Shown: positions 45,048-54,410, counted from the stretch's first letter. The stretch: 64,000 nucleotides of DNA from Bdellovibrionales bacterium (GCA_016714165.1 JADJNU010000001.1:1488001-1552000), one strand, 5' to 3'. Program-made: numbers and translations. The notes: generated by a model from the sequence alone, not told the origin.

Positions 45048-46553
45048 TCAAGATTCCGAATGGTACATGGCCCGACCAACGGCCTCATGCCAATGAGACA
45101 AGCGCTTGGATCTTTGCTTCTTGGTGAGGCTGGGGGTAAATTCCTGATCCGCTTTCCAAGCCGCTTTTATTTCATTCAAATCACTCCAAAAACCAATTCC
45201 CAGACCTGCCAAAAAAGCAGCACCAGCCGCCGTTGTCTCAATCAGGCTGGGACGTAAAATGACGCTACCTAAATAATCTGCCTGCAATTGCATCAGAAGA
45301 TTATTAGCGCTTGCTCCCCCATCAACCCGAAGACCTTTGAGGCGACGACCAAGATCCTTCTCCATGGCTAATAAAATATCGACATTTTGGAGGGCCATTG
45401 ATTCCAGAGTTGCTCGAGCCAAATGTGCTCGCTTTGTTCCACGAGTGAGTCCCGAAATAAGACCTCTGGCACGAGGATCCCAGTACGGAGCTCCAAGTCC
45501 AGTCAGAGCAGGGACAAACTCAACTCCATCGGAACTTTCCACTTGGCTTGCCAAAATTTCAACTTCACGACTATTCTCGATAAACTCAAGACCGTCTCTC
45601 AACCACTGCACCGCTGCTCCACAAATAAAAGCTCCACCCTCAAGAGCATAGGTGAGCTTCTTTTGGCCCTTTAACTGCCAGGCCACGGTCGTCAAAATTC
45701 CAGATTTGGACCTGATAGCTTTATCTCCGGTGTTCATTAAAAGAAAACTGCCCGTGCCAAAGGTGCATTTGGCTTCACCCGGAGTAAAACAGGTCTGGCC
45801 AAATAAGGCTGCTTGTTGGTCGCCGGCAATTCCCGAGATCGGAATCCCGTCGGGAAGTCCTGGACAATTTTTTGTGTAGCCAAAAATTCCAGACGAGGGA
45901 GAGATTTGAGGCAAAATGGCATCAGGAATAGAGAAAAGTTTCAGCAATTCGGTATCCCAACTTCCTTTGTGAATATTCATCAGTTGAGTTCGAGAAGCAT
46001 TGGAAACATCCGTGCAATGGGATTGTCCGGAACTGAGACGCCACAAAAGAAACGAATCAATCGTTCCCCCTGCAAGTTGGCCCAAGCTTGCGCGCTTCCG
46101 AGCCTGACTGACTTCATCTAAAATCCAGCGAAATTTTGATGCTGAAAAATAGGGATCAACAACCAAGCCTGTTTTACCTTGAATAAGCTTGGCTTTTCCG
46201 TTCTTCTTAAGTTTTTCGCAAGATGCTGTGGTCCTGCGACATTGCCAGACAATGGCGTTATATATTGGTTTCTGAGTTTTTCGATCCCAGATCACCGCCG
46301 TCTCTCGCTGATTGGTTATTCCAATTCCGGCGATTTTCTGCCCTGAAATCTTGGCCAATTCCAATGTTTTGCGAATACTTGAAACCACTGAGAGCCATAT
46401 TGCCTCGGGATCGTGCTCGACCCAACCCGGCCTAGGATAAATCTGCTCAAATTCCTCGTTGGTTTTTGCAAGACACTTCCCGTCCTGACCTATAATACTT
46501 ACAGTTGTGCCGGTTGTTCCTTGATCGATGGACAAAATGTACTGTGTTGACAT
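45048..46553 (-). CDS. glpK: glycerol kinase
   Basis: A 501-residue FGGY-family kinase that phosphorylates glycerol to sn-glycerol-3-phosphate. The ATP-binding start SIDQGTTGTT is at residues 8-17, followed by GIGITNQRET. The C-terminal FGGY signature and GLRVDGGASANNLLMQLQAD are present. Normal length. GGAG lies six bases before the ATG. No GlpF or GlpD gene adjoins. Product could feed phospholipid synthesis with the divergent acyltransferase gene. Confidence 0.97.
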   Translation of the reverse strand: MSTQYILSIDQGTTGTTVSIIGQDGKCLAKTNEEFEQIYPRPGWVEHDPEAIWLSVVSSIRKTLELAKISGQKIAGIGITNQRETAVIWDRKTQKPIYNAIVWQCRRTTASCEKLKKNGKAKLIQGKTGLVVDPYFSASKFRWILDEVSQARKRASLGQLAGGTIDSFLLWRLSSGQSHCTDVSNASRTQLMNIHKGSWDTELLKLFSIPDAILPQISPSSGIFGYTKNCPGLPDGIPISGIAGDQQAALFGQTCFTPGEAKCTFGTGSFLLMNTGDKAIRSKSGILTTVAWQLKGQKKLTYALEGGAFICGAAVQWLRDGLEFIENSREVEILASQVESSDGVEFVPALTGLGAPYWDPRARGLISGLTRGTKRAHLARATLESMALQNVDILLAMEKDLGRRLKGLRVDGGASANNLLMQLQADYLGSVILRPSLIETTAAGAAFLAGLGIGFWSDLNEIKAAWKADQEFTPSLTKKQRSKRLSHWHEAVGRAMYHSES

Positions 46554-46589
46554 ATGAGAACTCCACTCTCTCTAACATAGGTAGTCTCG

Positions 46590-47369
46590 ATGAAAAAATC
46601 ACCTAAAGATAATGCGAAAATTCAAATACCCCATTTCGGAATTAAGAATTTTCATCATGAAGCATTATTGTACCGCGTAATTCCTCGAATATTCCTTGAT
46701 CTCTTGGCGAGATATTTCCGTCTGAAAGTTGAGGGGGGTGAAAATCTACCTCGCGATGGGAGGGCGATCATCTGTCCCAATCACTCTGGTTATGCCGGAA
46801 TAGATGCACTTATTCTTGCGAATCAAATCCGCAAAAGTTCGGGCCGAACACCGAAAGTTTTAACCCACCATTTGTGGTTTCTTACCAAAAAGACAGCCGC
46901 CCCAGCGAACAAGCTTGGATTTATCGAAGCAACGGCAACCAACGGTATTCGGTGCTTACTCAAGAATCAGCTTGTCGTTCTTTTTCCTGAAGGTGAGTAC
47001 GGAAACTTCAAGCCCACAAGCAAGGCTTACCGACTGCAAGAATTCAAGCGAGGATTTGTGCGAATGGCCCTTTTGACGAAGGCACCAATTATACCTGTCG
47101 TTGTGATTGGTGCTGAAGAAACTCACATCAATCTCTCACGCTTGCGCTTACCAAAGGCTCTACATGGCCTCGTTCTTCCCTTACCCCTGAATTTAATTCC
47201 GCTCCCAGCAAAATGGAAAATTAAATTCTTGGAACCGATCTACCTCCCCTATAAGGCAGAAGCTGCCGACAACAGAGAACTCGTCCATGATATCTGTCTT
47301 GATATCCAGGAACGTATGCAGAAAGCCATCAACAATGAACTCGCCAAACGAAAGTCCATTTTTCTTTAG
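46590..47369 (+). CDS. PlsC-like 1-acylglycerol-3-phosphate acyltransferase family protein
   Basis: A 259-residue membrane-associated acyltransferase. Motif I appears as CPNHSGYAGIDALIL, with six residues between His and Asp rather than the usual four. Motif III is FPEGEYGNFKP and APIIPVVVIGAEET follows. The family adds a second acyl chain to lysophosphatidic acid, but the altered HX4D motif allows other acceptors. It is divergent from glpK, which makes glycerol-3-phosphate, so a lipid-synthesis link is plausible. One hydrophobic segment near the N-terminus is weak, so it may be peripheral. Confidence 0.82.
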   Translation: MKKSPKDNAKIQIPHFGIKNFHHEALLYRVIPRIFLDLLARYFRLKVEGGENLPRDGRAIICPNHSGYAGIDALILANQIRKSSGRTPKVLTHHLWFLTKKTAAPANKLGFIEATATNGIRCLLKNQLVVLFPEGEYGNFKPTSKAYRLQEFKRGFVRMALLTKAPIIPVVVIGAEETHINLSRLRLPKALHGLVLPLPLNLIPLPAKWKIKFLEPIYLPYKAEAADNRELVHDICLDIQERMQKAINNELAKRKSIFL

Positions 47370-47470
47370 TCATATTGTCTTATCATTTTATTTAAACTCC
47401 ATTCCAAGGCAGAATTTCTCTTCCTCGGTTGAACCATTCAAGATTGAGACAGTTCATCCGATAAGCAACA

Positions 47471-47674
47471 ATGACAGGCGCAGTTCAAAACAACCGGGGC
47501 CAAATCTTGGTGGAGTATATCCTCTTGATGGTCATTGTTGTTTCAGTCGCCCTTCTTATCACATCCTTCATGGTTAGTCGAAATTCGGATCGTCCGGGAT
47601 TTCTGATTTCAAAGTGGTATCAAATCATTCAAGTAATCGGTGAAGACTCGGCCGACGACCTTAAAAAGCCATAA
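47471..47674 (+). CDS. Flp/type IVb pilin-like small protein
   Basis: A 67-residue protein with the type IVb (Flp/Tad) pilin pattern. A short positively charged leader ends at Gly10, then QILVEY, matching the G/xxxxEY processing motif with Glu at +5. A hydrophobic helix follows (ILLMVIVVSVALLITSF). No Tad secretion genes adjoin, so it is an orphan pilin or a TadE-like pseudopilin. Start ATG at 47471; no strong ribosome-binding site is visible. Confidence 0.65.
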   Translation: MTGAVQNNRGQILVEYILLMVIVVSVALLITSFMVSRNSDRPGFLISKWYQIIQVIGEDSADDLKKP

Positions 47675-47794
47675 AAGTCCACCCTTTCATGGCGCAAATA
47701 GGGAGCTTCAGTGAAAGCCCGACATGGGACCCTTGAATCCAATCAAGCCGCCAGGCGAGACTCGGTGATGCCATAAAGAGTGGAGCCTATTTGC

Positions 47795-47842
47795 TATTTA
47801 TTATCGTTTATCACTCATGATTTATCACTTATCATTTATCAT
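47795..47842. repeat. degenerate TTTATCA direct repeats
   Basis: About five imperfect copies of a TTTATCAyT-type unit run from the intergenic gap into the creA stop region. They are AT-rich and short; no spacers or array structure exist. Confidence 0.4.
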
Positions 47843-48336
47843 CTGGATCTGGACCAAGGCTTGATTCTAACAGCAGAAAGAGAACTGCGAGGCGAGCCCT
47901 CGGTAATCCTTTTCGTATAGACCATGTAAACGACAGTTTGCCTTTTGAAATCAATAAATCTCTCGACATACATTTCCTTGAAAACCAGCGATCTTCGCTC
48001 AGAGAAAATCCTCTCAGAGGCGCCCAATTTATTCGCATCCGAAAGGTTGACCGGTCCCACCTGGACGCAAGAAATAGATGCATCCGACTGGTTATCGGCA
48101 ACACCAACAGTACCCTCAAAGCCACCGGCCTGAGGCCTACTGATATAGCAACTGATACCTTTTATATCCGGATCATCAACGATCTCAACTGCAATCTTAT
48201 CATTTGGAGTTACCCAATGAAAATCATAGCTGACTTTTCCAAGCTCCTCTGCGTGCACTAAGGACGCCGAACCACCCAACCCAAAAATAAGCGAAACTAC
48301 CAAGATTTTTCTTACTGTTATCAATATGGATTTCAT
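47839..48336 (-). CDS. creA: CreA family periplasmic protein
   Basis: A 165-residue CreA-family protein of unknown biochemical function. Signal peptide at about residues 12-28 (ending VHAEE). Family blocks include DKIAVEIVDDPDIKGISCYI, SDASISCVQVGP, RSLVFKEM and YTKRITEGSPRSSLSAV. Two Cys fit a disulfide. GGGAG precedes the ATG. Length and layout are normal for CreA. Confidence 0.92.
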   Translation of the reverse strand: MKSILITVRKILVVSLIFGLGGSASLVHAEELGKVSYDFHWVTPNDKIAVEIVDDPDIKGISCYISRPQAGGFEGTVGVADNQSDASISCVQVGPVNLSDANKLGASERIFSERRSLVFKEMYVERFIDFKRQTVVYMVYTKRITEGSPRSSLSAVRIKPWSRSR

Positions 48337-48468
48337 TTTTTACTCCCTGCTTTGATTCTGAAACACCAAGTTTCTCGGCCAGAAAATATTCGCCATGCAA
48401 CTCAGCCTTGAGCCCCTATGCCTTTTTTAGAAATAAGTCAATTCAATTAGTTTTGGAGACAAGGCGAC

Positions 48469-48900
48469 CTACACTGTCAGGGTAGGGCCCCCAGGCGCAA
48501 ATATCCTCCAAGTATCAAAGATATCGGAAATTTCATCATATATTTTCTCAAATTCCTCATCAGGAATAAGACCACGAATTCCTACAACATCATCATCGCC
48601 CAGACGACTGCGACAGACCGTGCAAGGAGCCCTCTCAGGAAAAGAGGTATCAAATGCCTCTGAGGATGGATAAAGCATAACAAACAGATGTTTTCCTACC
48701 TGTCGATGCAGTTCCCTCGCCCTCTGATAGCCTTCCTTTAGCTCATTTTGCATCCGAAAATAAATTTTCAATGCGACGGCCTCTTGGTATTGCGCAAAAT
48801 AAAGACGAATGGGACCATCGAAAATCGCAGCATTAAAGGCCGGTGAATAAAAATTGGACTGAGTCAAGCTGGTCACTGATTCGTTCATCATTTTTTCCAT
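48469..48900 (-). CDS. unknown small cytoplasmic protein
   Basis: A 143-residue acidic protein without signal peptide or membrane segment. It has ERAPCTVCRSRLG, a CxxC that could bind metal, and a mixed helical/strand pattern. The start may be the ATG at 48900 or one of two consecutive ATGs just inside. It lies between creA and hutI on the same strand. No family recognised. Confidence 0.6.
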   Translation of the reverse strand: MEKMMNESVTSLTQSNFYSPAFNAAIFDGPIRLYFAQYQEAVALKIYFRMQNELKEGYQRARELHRQVGKHLFVMLYPSSEAFDTSFPERAPCTVCRSRLGDDDVVGIRGLIPDEEFEKIYDEISDIFDTWRIFAPGGPTLTV

Positions 48901-48994
48901 CCAATGAATAATGGTGAAAGTACCCCAAGACTATTCAAGGTTACTTCTCAAAAGCAAAACTTATTTAAGATATTTTAAGCTTTTTTCTATATCA

Positions 48995-50254
48995 TCATCT
49001 GGAACTGAAGATTCTTTTTCCCTTTACCCAGGATTCAACCACAGGAAGATGACCCACCTGCATAAATAGGTCCTGCCAACGCCCGTCTATCAGTATGAGA
49101 TCAGCAGATTTTTCGGCTTCAATTGATCCGCAGACATCGCCTAACCCCAAGGCTGCCGCTGCATTTACCGTGTAAGCTGCCAAGACTTCGGCTAAAGTCA
49201 TTCGCATCTCTACGCGCGCAAGCACCCCGACCAAAGCCAAGTCCCAGCTTGGCGAGCTGCCAGGATTAAAATCCGTCGCCAGGGCCACTCTCGCCCCCGC
49301 ATCCAGAAGGGCCCGTGCAGGCGGATAGGGCATGCGCAAATAAAAATCAGCGGTGGGCAGCAGAACACATACTGATTCAGATTTCGAAAGCTGCTTCACG
49401 TCTTCCGGCGAAATCTGCACCAAGTGATCCACTGATTGAGCTTCCAGTTCAGCCCCTAAGATACCTCCCCCTAAGCGCTGAAGCTGATCCATGTGCCCCG
49501 TCAAACCAAAACCCAATTCTTTGGCTGCCTCTAGATACCGTCTGCCCTGCTCAAGTCCAAAGAACCCTTTCTCAATAAAAATATCCGCTCGCTCGGCGAG
49601 TTTGCCTTTAATAACCGCAGGAAGCATTGATTCGATCACTTCGTCCAAATATTCATCACAACCAACAGCCCCCTCCGGAAGGGCATGAGGTCCAAGGAAA
49701 GTTCTGACCACACGAGGGCCTTTCACTTTGCCCGCGACACTGAGCATTTTAAGTTCAGTTTCCAAATCAAGCCCATATCCGCTCTTGATCTCCAAGGTTC
49801 CAACCCCTTGACAGATGAAAGCATCCACGCGCGGTTTAAGTAGTTCAATGAGCTCTCTCTCATCGGCAATGCGAGTGTGATGAACCGTGGACAGAATTCC
49901 CCCACCTCTCTGAAAGATTTCCTGATACGTCGCACCCTGCACCCGTTGCTCAAACTCATCCGCTCGGCTGCCCGCAAAAACACTGTGCGTGTGCGCTTCA
50001 ACAAAAGCAGGAAGAACACTGAGGCCACTGCAGTCCACCTCCTCCAAACTTGCCTTTCCAGTCAGACTCCTAATCACGTGGCTCGACAGCTGTCGCTCAG
50101 GGCCCGCCCAACGAATTTCACCCGCTTCAACCACCACCGCCCCGTCTGAAATGATACCCAGATCCTTCGTTGTGGAGCGACGCCCCTTCTTTTCTGACAC
50201 ACCACTCATCGTCAAAAGCTCGTCGATACGGCGAAAAATCACAAATTGAGCCAA
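48995..50254 (-). CDS. hutI: imidazolonepropionase
   Basis: A 419-residue amidohydrolase of histidine degradation, hydrolysing 4-imidazolone-5-propionate to formiminoglutamate. Metal ligands His88 and His90 lie in EAHTHSVFAGSR; TGHMDQL gives a further His and LATDFNPGSSPS the catalytic Asp. The start appears to be the TTG at 50254, because VIFRRIDELLTMSG matches the family N-terminus; the first ATG would remove it. The hutU, hutH and hutG genes are not adjacent. Length is normal. Confidence 0.95.
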   Translation of the reverse strand: MAQFVIFRRIDELLTMSGVSEKKGRRSTTKDLGIISDGAVVVEAGEIRWAGPERQLSSHVIRSLTGKASLEEVDCSGLSVLPAFVEAHTHSVFAGSRADEFEQRVQGATYQEIFQRGGGILSTVHHTRIADERELIELLKPRVDAFICQGVGTLEIKSGYGLDLETELKMLSVAGKVKGPRVVRTFLGPHALPEGAVGCDEYLDEVIESMLPAVIKGKLAERADIFIEKGFFGLEQGRRYLEAAKELGFGLTGHMDQLQRLGGGILGAELEAQSVDHLVQISPEDVKQLSKSESVCVLLPTADFYLRMPYPPARALLDAGARVALATDFNPGSSPSWDLALVGVLARVEMRMTLAEVLAAYTVNAAAALGLGDVCGSIEAEKSADLILIDGRWQDLFMQVGHLPVVESWVKGKRIFSSR

Positions 50255-50440
50255 GCCTCACCCCCATTTGAAGGTCTGAACCGGTTAAAAACTGCAGAAT
50301 CCCAATTGCTCTCTCACATCTCTAGTGTACGTGTGACTTCTGATGCAACAAGGAAATGGATCCAGAGAATGTTTTGAAGAATCGTTCGAATTCAGTACCA
50401 GGGCTCACTCTGGAATAACATAGCAGGAATCATTCAAAAT

Positions 50441-52107
50441 CTAGCGAGCTGCATCTGCCCCGGATGAGCTTCTCGCCGGGTCGGAGTCACTCGAGGACTC
50501 TCCCACCTCTTTTTGTCGCTTTGCCAGTGCCGAGCAAGCAATGGTTTCCAGTGACTCATTCAACTCAAGTTTTCGGCAGTTTTTCTCGCCAAATCTTGCA
50601 CCAACCCATTGAGCCTCTTCTGACCATTCAAAATCTACTTCCCAGCTATCCATAACGGCAATTGCATCAAGGCAGCGATCACTGGTCCAATTCTCCTCAC
50701 AATCGGGTGTTTTGACAAAAGGTGACAAATAATGGGGGGCCGAACTCCAAACTCGTTGATCCTCAAATTCAGGCCGACGAGCGCGATTAGGCAACCATAC
50801 TTCCCCGACTCCAGGCATCGAGCTCCTTTTGTACCATTTTTTCCAAAGCTTCGCAGCGTCCCTCCGAGAGACTTGCTTCCAGATGTACTGGCGCCAGTCT
50901 TTGATGCTCATCTCATCAAGTTCATCATCCCTCAGCGTTAGAAATAGATCCTTGAGGTACAAGTCAAATTCTGTTGCCGACTTGATTTTGGAGAGATCTG
51001 CGCCTTTCCGCAACGAAATCAGAGCACGGATTTTTTCGTCTGAAAAATACTCCAGCGTAAGCGAATCCCAAGCCTTAAGGTCGTCGGGAAGCTGAATATT
51101 TAGCCATTTTCCACTCAATGACTTTGCTCGATAGAATTTTGCGCCCGCGCGAGTGATATTTGAACCAACAAAACTATAGCCAGTCTCCTGCTTAAAGCGA
51201 CACCCGGTAGCGGCACCTGCGATCAGATGGTAATATTTTGCAGGCAACGCAGAAAGTCCCTTGTTAGGAGCTTGCAGCCTACCAATTCTTGTTTTCAGAT
51301 TTTCATTTATGTCGACGTCGAAACCCAATGATTTTGGAAGATATAACGCCGAGTTCGGCAGACAGCCGAATTCGACACGATTTGATTTTTTATTTCTTCC
51401 AACCATTCCGTAATGCCCGCTGGGCGATCCTGCCAAGATCTTTCAAAAAATTCTATAATTCGTGCTTGGCGCTGCTTCAATCGCGGAAAGGCGCTGTGGT
51501 GAGAACTCATCTGCGGCTTTTGGTTAATTGCATCATCGTGCCCGCACAGCTTAATGATCGCAATAGCCAAATTTGGGTTACTGTCAGTGATTTCCATCAA
51601 TCTCGTCCAGACAAAGCCAGGTTCCTTATTTTTCCAGAAACCCTTTCCTGCTTCTTCATCAAGCGCAATTCGATAGCTTAATAGTCGATTGGGTCGGTCA
51701 AGCTGGGACTTAATTCGCAACAAATCCTCCTTCATAAGATCGAGATAGAACTCTGCAGCTATTTCAGCGATGCAGGAGTTTTCATCCAAGATTTTTTGGT
51801 TTCCGACCTCAAGACTTTCATTTGCGCCGGAATGGATCTGAGAAACTTCAGCTAAATAGGACGAAAGTGCTCTTTTAAGGTTCTTATCAGGAATGAGTTT
51901 GAGGTACCTATCATAGTAAGTGTGAAATCCCTGATCTTCGCTTTGTCCATATTCTTGATTAATTTTGAATTCCTCAGATGATAGTTCCCGCGATTCGGAC
52001 TCCTTACGAGAAAACGAGTCAAGCATCGAAGAAAAATGAGTGCTGTTTGGTTTCAAAAGAAAAAGTAATAAAATGAAAGAACCTAAGATTCTATGGCGAG
52101 TCCACAT
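50441..52107 (-). pseudogene. unknown exported protein gene with one frameshift
   Basis: The 5' part (ATG at 52107; signal-anchor RHRILGSFILLLFLL) and the 3' part are in different frames. They join if one A is added to the A6 run (T6 at 51386-51391), giving TEWLEEIKKSNRVEF through NSALYLPKSLGF. The combined product is about 555 residues and has no family I recognise. The 3' part contains IKDWRQYIWKQVSRRDAAKL followed by a conserved Trp/Tyr-rich stretch, also found in the broken copy at 52605-52901. It ends in a Ser/Asp-rich tail. Either a sequencing indel or a real frameshift. Confidence 0.55.
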
Positions 52108-52343
52108 TCCATTTTATCGGGAATCCTGCTTTACAAGTTAACTGATCAAGTACAAGACCTAGATATTTGTCTGATCCTTCGGCTTGGACAACTCGGCTCA
52201 AATAACTGAAGGTTCGATCAGATTGGCTTAGATGGGCACCGCATTTTTCCTATCCACGTATCTAAGAACTTTCCGATCAGTTTCCAAACATAGAGGCAAG
52301 AAACTCGATCCAGAGAATCTTTTGAAAAATGAGCGCAAGATTA

Positions 52344-52901
52344 TCAATTTTTTCTAGTCAAGGACGGCGGCGAAGAAGGAGTGCAAGCAGCCGCATAAGT
52401 AGCCGGATCTTTCAATGATATTTTTAATGATTCTCTCAATGAAATTCGAAAACCAACTTGCACAGGCTCAATTGTTTTAAGCTCGGGCAAGAGTGGATCG
52501 GAGTATTTCACGGATCTGCTATAAGTTTCAAGGAATATCTCCACCAAGACAAAAATCAGAGACGAACCGCCAAAGTCTGCGAGAAATAATGGCCCGGCGA
52601 CTACTCAATTAATCTGTCTGAAAGGTCTAGCAGTGATTTCAAGGTGCCCACGATTTGCTCTATGCAACTTCTGTGATTGGCAACAAGTGGACGAAGCAAT
52701 TTTTAAGGCACTGATTAATTCTTCAAGTGGGGTGCGCACTGTATCCCCACGTCTGAAGCCATGGGCTTTGCGGCACGTGCGGTAACCAAGCATCCCTTCT
52801 CCAGGAAGCAAGGTCTTTTTGTACCGTTTCTTCCAAAGCTTCTCAGATTGCCTCTTAGAGACCCGCTTCCAGACGTACTCGCGCCAGTCTTTAATGACCA
52901 A
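52344..52901 (-). pseudogene. degenerate second copy of the 50441-52107 gene
   Basis: Bases 52797-52901 encode IKDWREYVWKRVSKRQSEKL and a LWKKRYKK stretch, clearly paralogous to the 50441-52107 gene. The homology ends abruptly and the frame runs into sequence of the 127-bp direct repeat. A further open fragment (52344-52547 and upstream) has no assigned function. The junction with the JAMM-like gene lies near 52897. I read this as a truncated duplicate, not an active gene. Confidence 0.6.
52561..52686. repeat. direct repeat copy 1 (about 126 bp)
   Basis: Starts GACGAACCGCCAAAGTCTGC and resembles 54411-54537 throughout, including the shared stretch CTCAATTAATCTGTCTG. Several substitutions and small indels separate the copies. 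Reverse-strand reading of both gives an EQIVG-containing C-terminus-like fragment of unknown origin. Confidence 0.75.
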
Positions 52902-53664
52902 TTGCGTTTATAACAGGACCCATTTTCACTCGTAACACTACTGGCTCAAATTTCTCTATCTTTGTTTGTCGAACCCAATTCTTAACGCCGACAGGAGGGG
53001 CTTCTACCCATTCAATTTCTCCGAGATAGGTCAGCTCCCAAGGGAGTGCAATCATTTCAAACCTAGAATAAAAATTGAAGTCTGCGATCTTTCCAACTGC
53101 ATGTTCAGCATATCTCACATCTTGTCGTGAAATTGTATGAGCCATTGGACCTCGCGGATGTGTGTGTAAAAGTTGAATTGAGACAGGTGCCTCTTTGAGA
53201 GCCCCGATGAGATTCACTAAATTAGCATCAAGAACCTCTTCTGAAATTCCGTCGGATGAGCCAGAAGTCATATAGTTGGATACAACAACCGATCCGTCTC
53301 TTTCTATCGCAACAAAAACTCCAACCTCTCGAAAGGTACTTAGCCAACCGTCACCTGACAAAGATTGAAGGGTATGTACGACCCCTTTGAAATAGGGTGG
53401 AAACGAGTTTAAATGCAATTCCTCTTGGACATAAGTACGTCCGTCGACCTCTATGGTTGCTCCGGAATATCTCTTCCTGGCATGCGTAATTTCAGAATTA
53501 CCTTGTGACAATAGAGGTTTTAATCGCAGCAAATACGGACATGACATGGCGTCAATAACTTCAGTTGCAGGCACCCTTGTTGCCGAAAAAAGGACAACAA
53601 GTGTCAACGCCGTTGACAAAAAAAGAGCCAAATTTGACCGTTTCACCCCTATGAATTTCATCAT
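52891..53664 (-). CDS. exported JAMM/MPN-like putative metalloprotease
   Basis: A 257-residue protein starting at the paired ATG at 53664; the longer in-frame start lies inside the IS relict's inverted repeat and is unlikely. A signal peptide covers about residues 8-34 (ending VPATE), and Cys42 in CPYLL matches a motif in three other exported proteins of the window. The segment HTHPRGPMAHTISRQD (His167, His169, Ser179, Asp182) resembles the JAMM zinc motif H-x-H-P-xn-S-x2-D, with eight rather than six residues in the loop; Glu113 is a possible catalytic Glu. JAMM enzymes cleave isopeptide bonds. The gene's 3' end abuts the degenerate repeat, so its C-terminus may be truncated. Activity is unproven. 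Confidence 0.6.
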   Translation of the reverse strand: MMKFIGVKRSNLALFLSTALTLVVLFSATRVPATEVIDAMSCPYLLRLKPLLSQGNSEITHARKRYSGATIEVDGRTYVQEELHLNSFPPYFKGVVHTLQSLSGDGWLSTFREVGVFVAIERDGSVVVSNYMTSGSSDGISEEVLDANLVNLIGALKEAPVSIQLLHTHPRGPMAHTISRQDVRYAEHAVGKIADFNFYSRFEMIALPWELTYLGEIEWVEAPPVGVKNWVRQTKIEKFEPVVLRVKMGPVINAIGH

Positions 53665-53668
53665 CGTG

Positions 53669-53909
53669 GAATTCCCCAGCAAAAGTGGATAGTTTCTCAG
53701 GCGGCATTTAGTGTTGATTCATACTCCAAAGGACTCTGATAGCCAAGCGATGAATGCAATCTCTTTTTGTTGTGCCAATTTTCTCAGCTAAATCAACGGC
53801 TTCGGTCTTATACTCTTGTGAAAAAGCCCTTCTCTTTGAACTCATTGTTATCTCCTATCGGTTTGATTAAACCGCTCGAAGAAAACTGTCCACTATTATT
53901 GGGGAACTC
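53669..53909 (-). mobile_element. IS3-family relict (internal deletion, inverted repeats retained)
   Basis: Imperfect inverted repeats of about 28 bp (GAATTCCCCAgcAAaAGTGG type, with one near 53669-53696 and the other near 53880-53909) flank this 241-bp segment. Reverse-strand reading from 53845 gives SSKRRAFSQEYKTEAVDLA, the start of an IS3 OrfA. Directly after it the last residues of OrfB appear (HSSLGYQSPLEYES), out of frame. Everything between has been deleted. It cannot transpose by itself but could be mobilised as a MITE-like element. Confidence 0.85.
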
Positions 53910-54055
53910 TATCGTAATGCAATACAAATACCAGCCTAAATTCACGACATTTTCCCCGAATTGACTCATAGGAAATCGTACCGAAAGGGGTAGTTGCCTC
54001 GTGATGGGTGCACCTAGACCCCCGATTGAATCATAATCCCAGCACCGAGGAGGGC

Positions 54056-54223
54056 TTGAGTTTAAACGCATTCATGGTATTGAGTACGTTTTTCGTTGAC
54101 GTAAGTTGCGCTGGATCAGCAGACAAGCCAGAAGAAGGCGTTATGAGAGAAATAAATTCTGATGAATGTGAAGTTAAGGAATTGATAGCTCATGCCCGTG
54201 CATCGGAAGCCTCCAAAGCATAG
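54056..54223 (+). CDS. possible small lipoprotein
   Basis: A 55-residue open frame with TTG start just after GAGGAGG. The N-terminus (SLNAFMVLSTFFVDVSC) looks like a short lipoprotein signal, followed by a charged acidic/basic tail. It lies within decayed sequence between the IS relict and the second direct-repeat copy. It may be a remnant. Confidence 0.3.
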   Translation: MSLNAFMVLSTFFVDVSCAGSADKPEEGVMREINSDECEVKELIAHARASEASKA

Positions 54224-54410
54224 ATTACTCCTTCGCAACACATCTTAAGTGTGAGCACTTCGCCTTGGCAAACGAGATTAAAGCTGGCCCAAGACTCTCA
54301 TAGGTCGAGGAACTGTCTACTACGGCTGGCTTCTCATCAAGTCTCCTCCTCGAGCAATCCCGAGCTCCCCAATCAATCGCAAGGCAATATGACCAAGCTG
54401 GCGCCATCGA

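Noticed and set aside
47675..47838. Possible riboswitch-like or structured RNA between the pilin and creA
   Set aside because: AATAGGGAG and GTGAAA resemble parts of cobalamin elements and small hairpins exist, but core conserved boxes are missing and it lies downstream of both flanking genes, so no gene would be controlled.
47795..47842. CRISPR-like repeats
   Set aside because: The units are about 7-9 bp with no constant spacers; only a degenerate AT-rich run.
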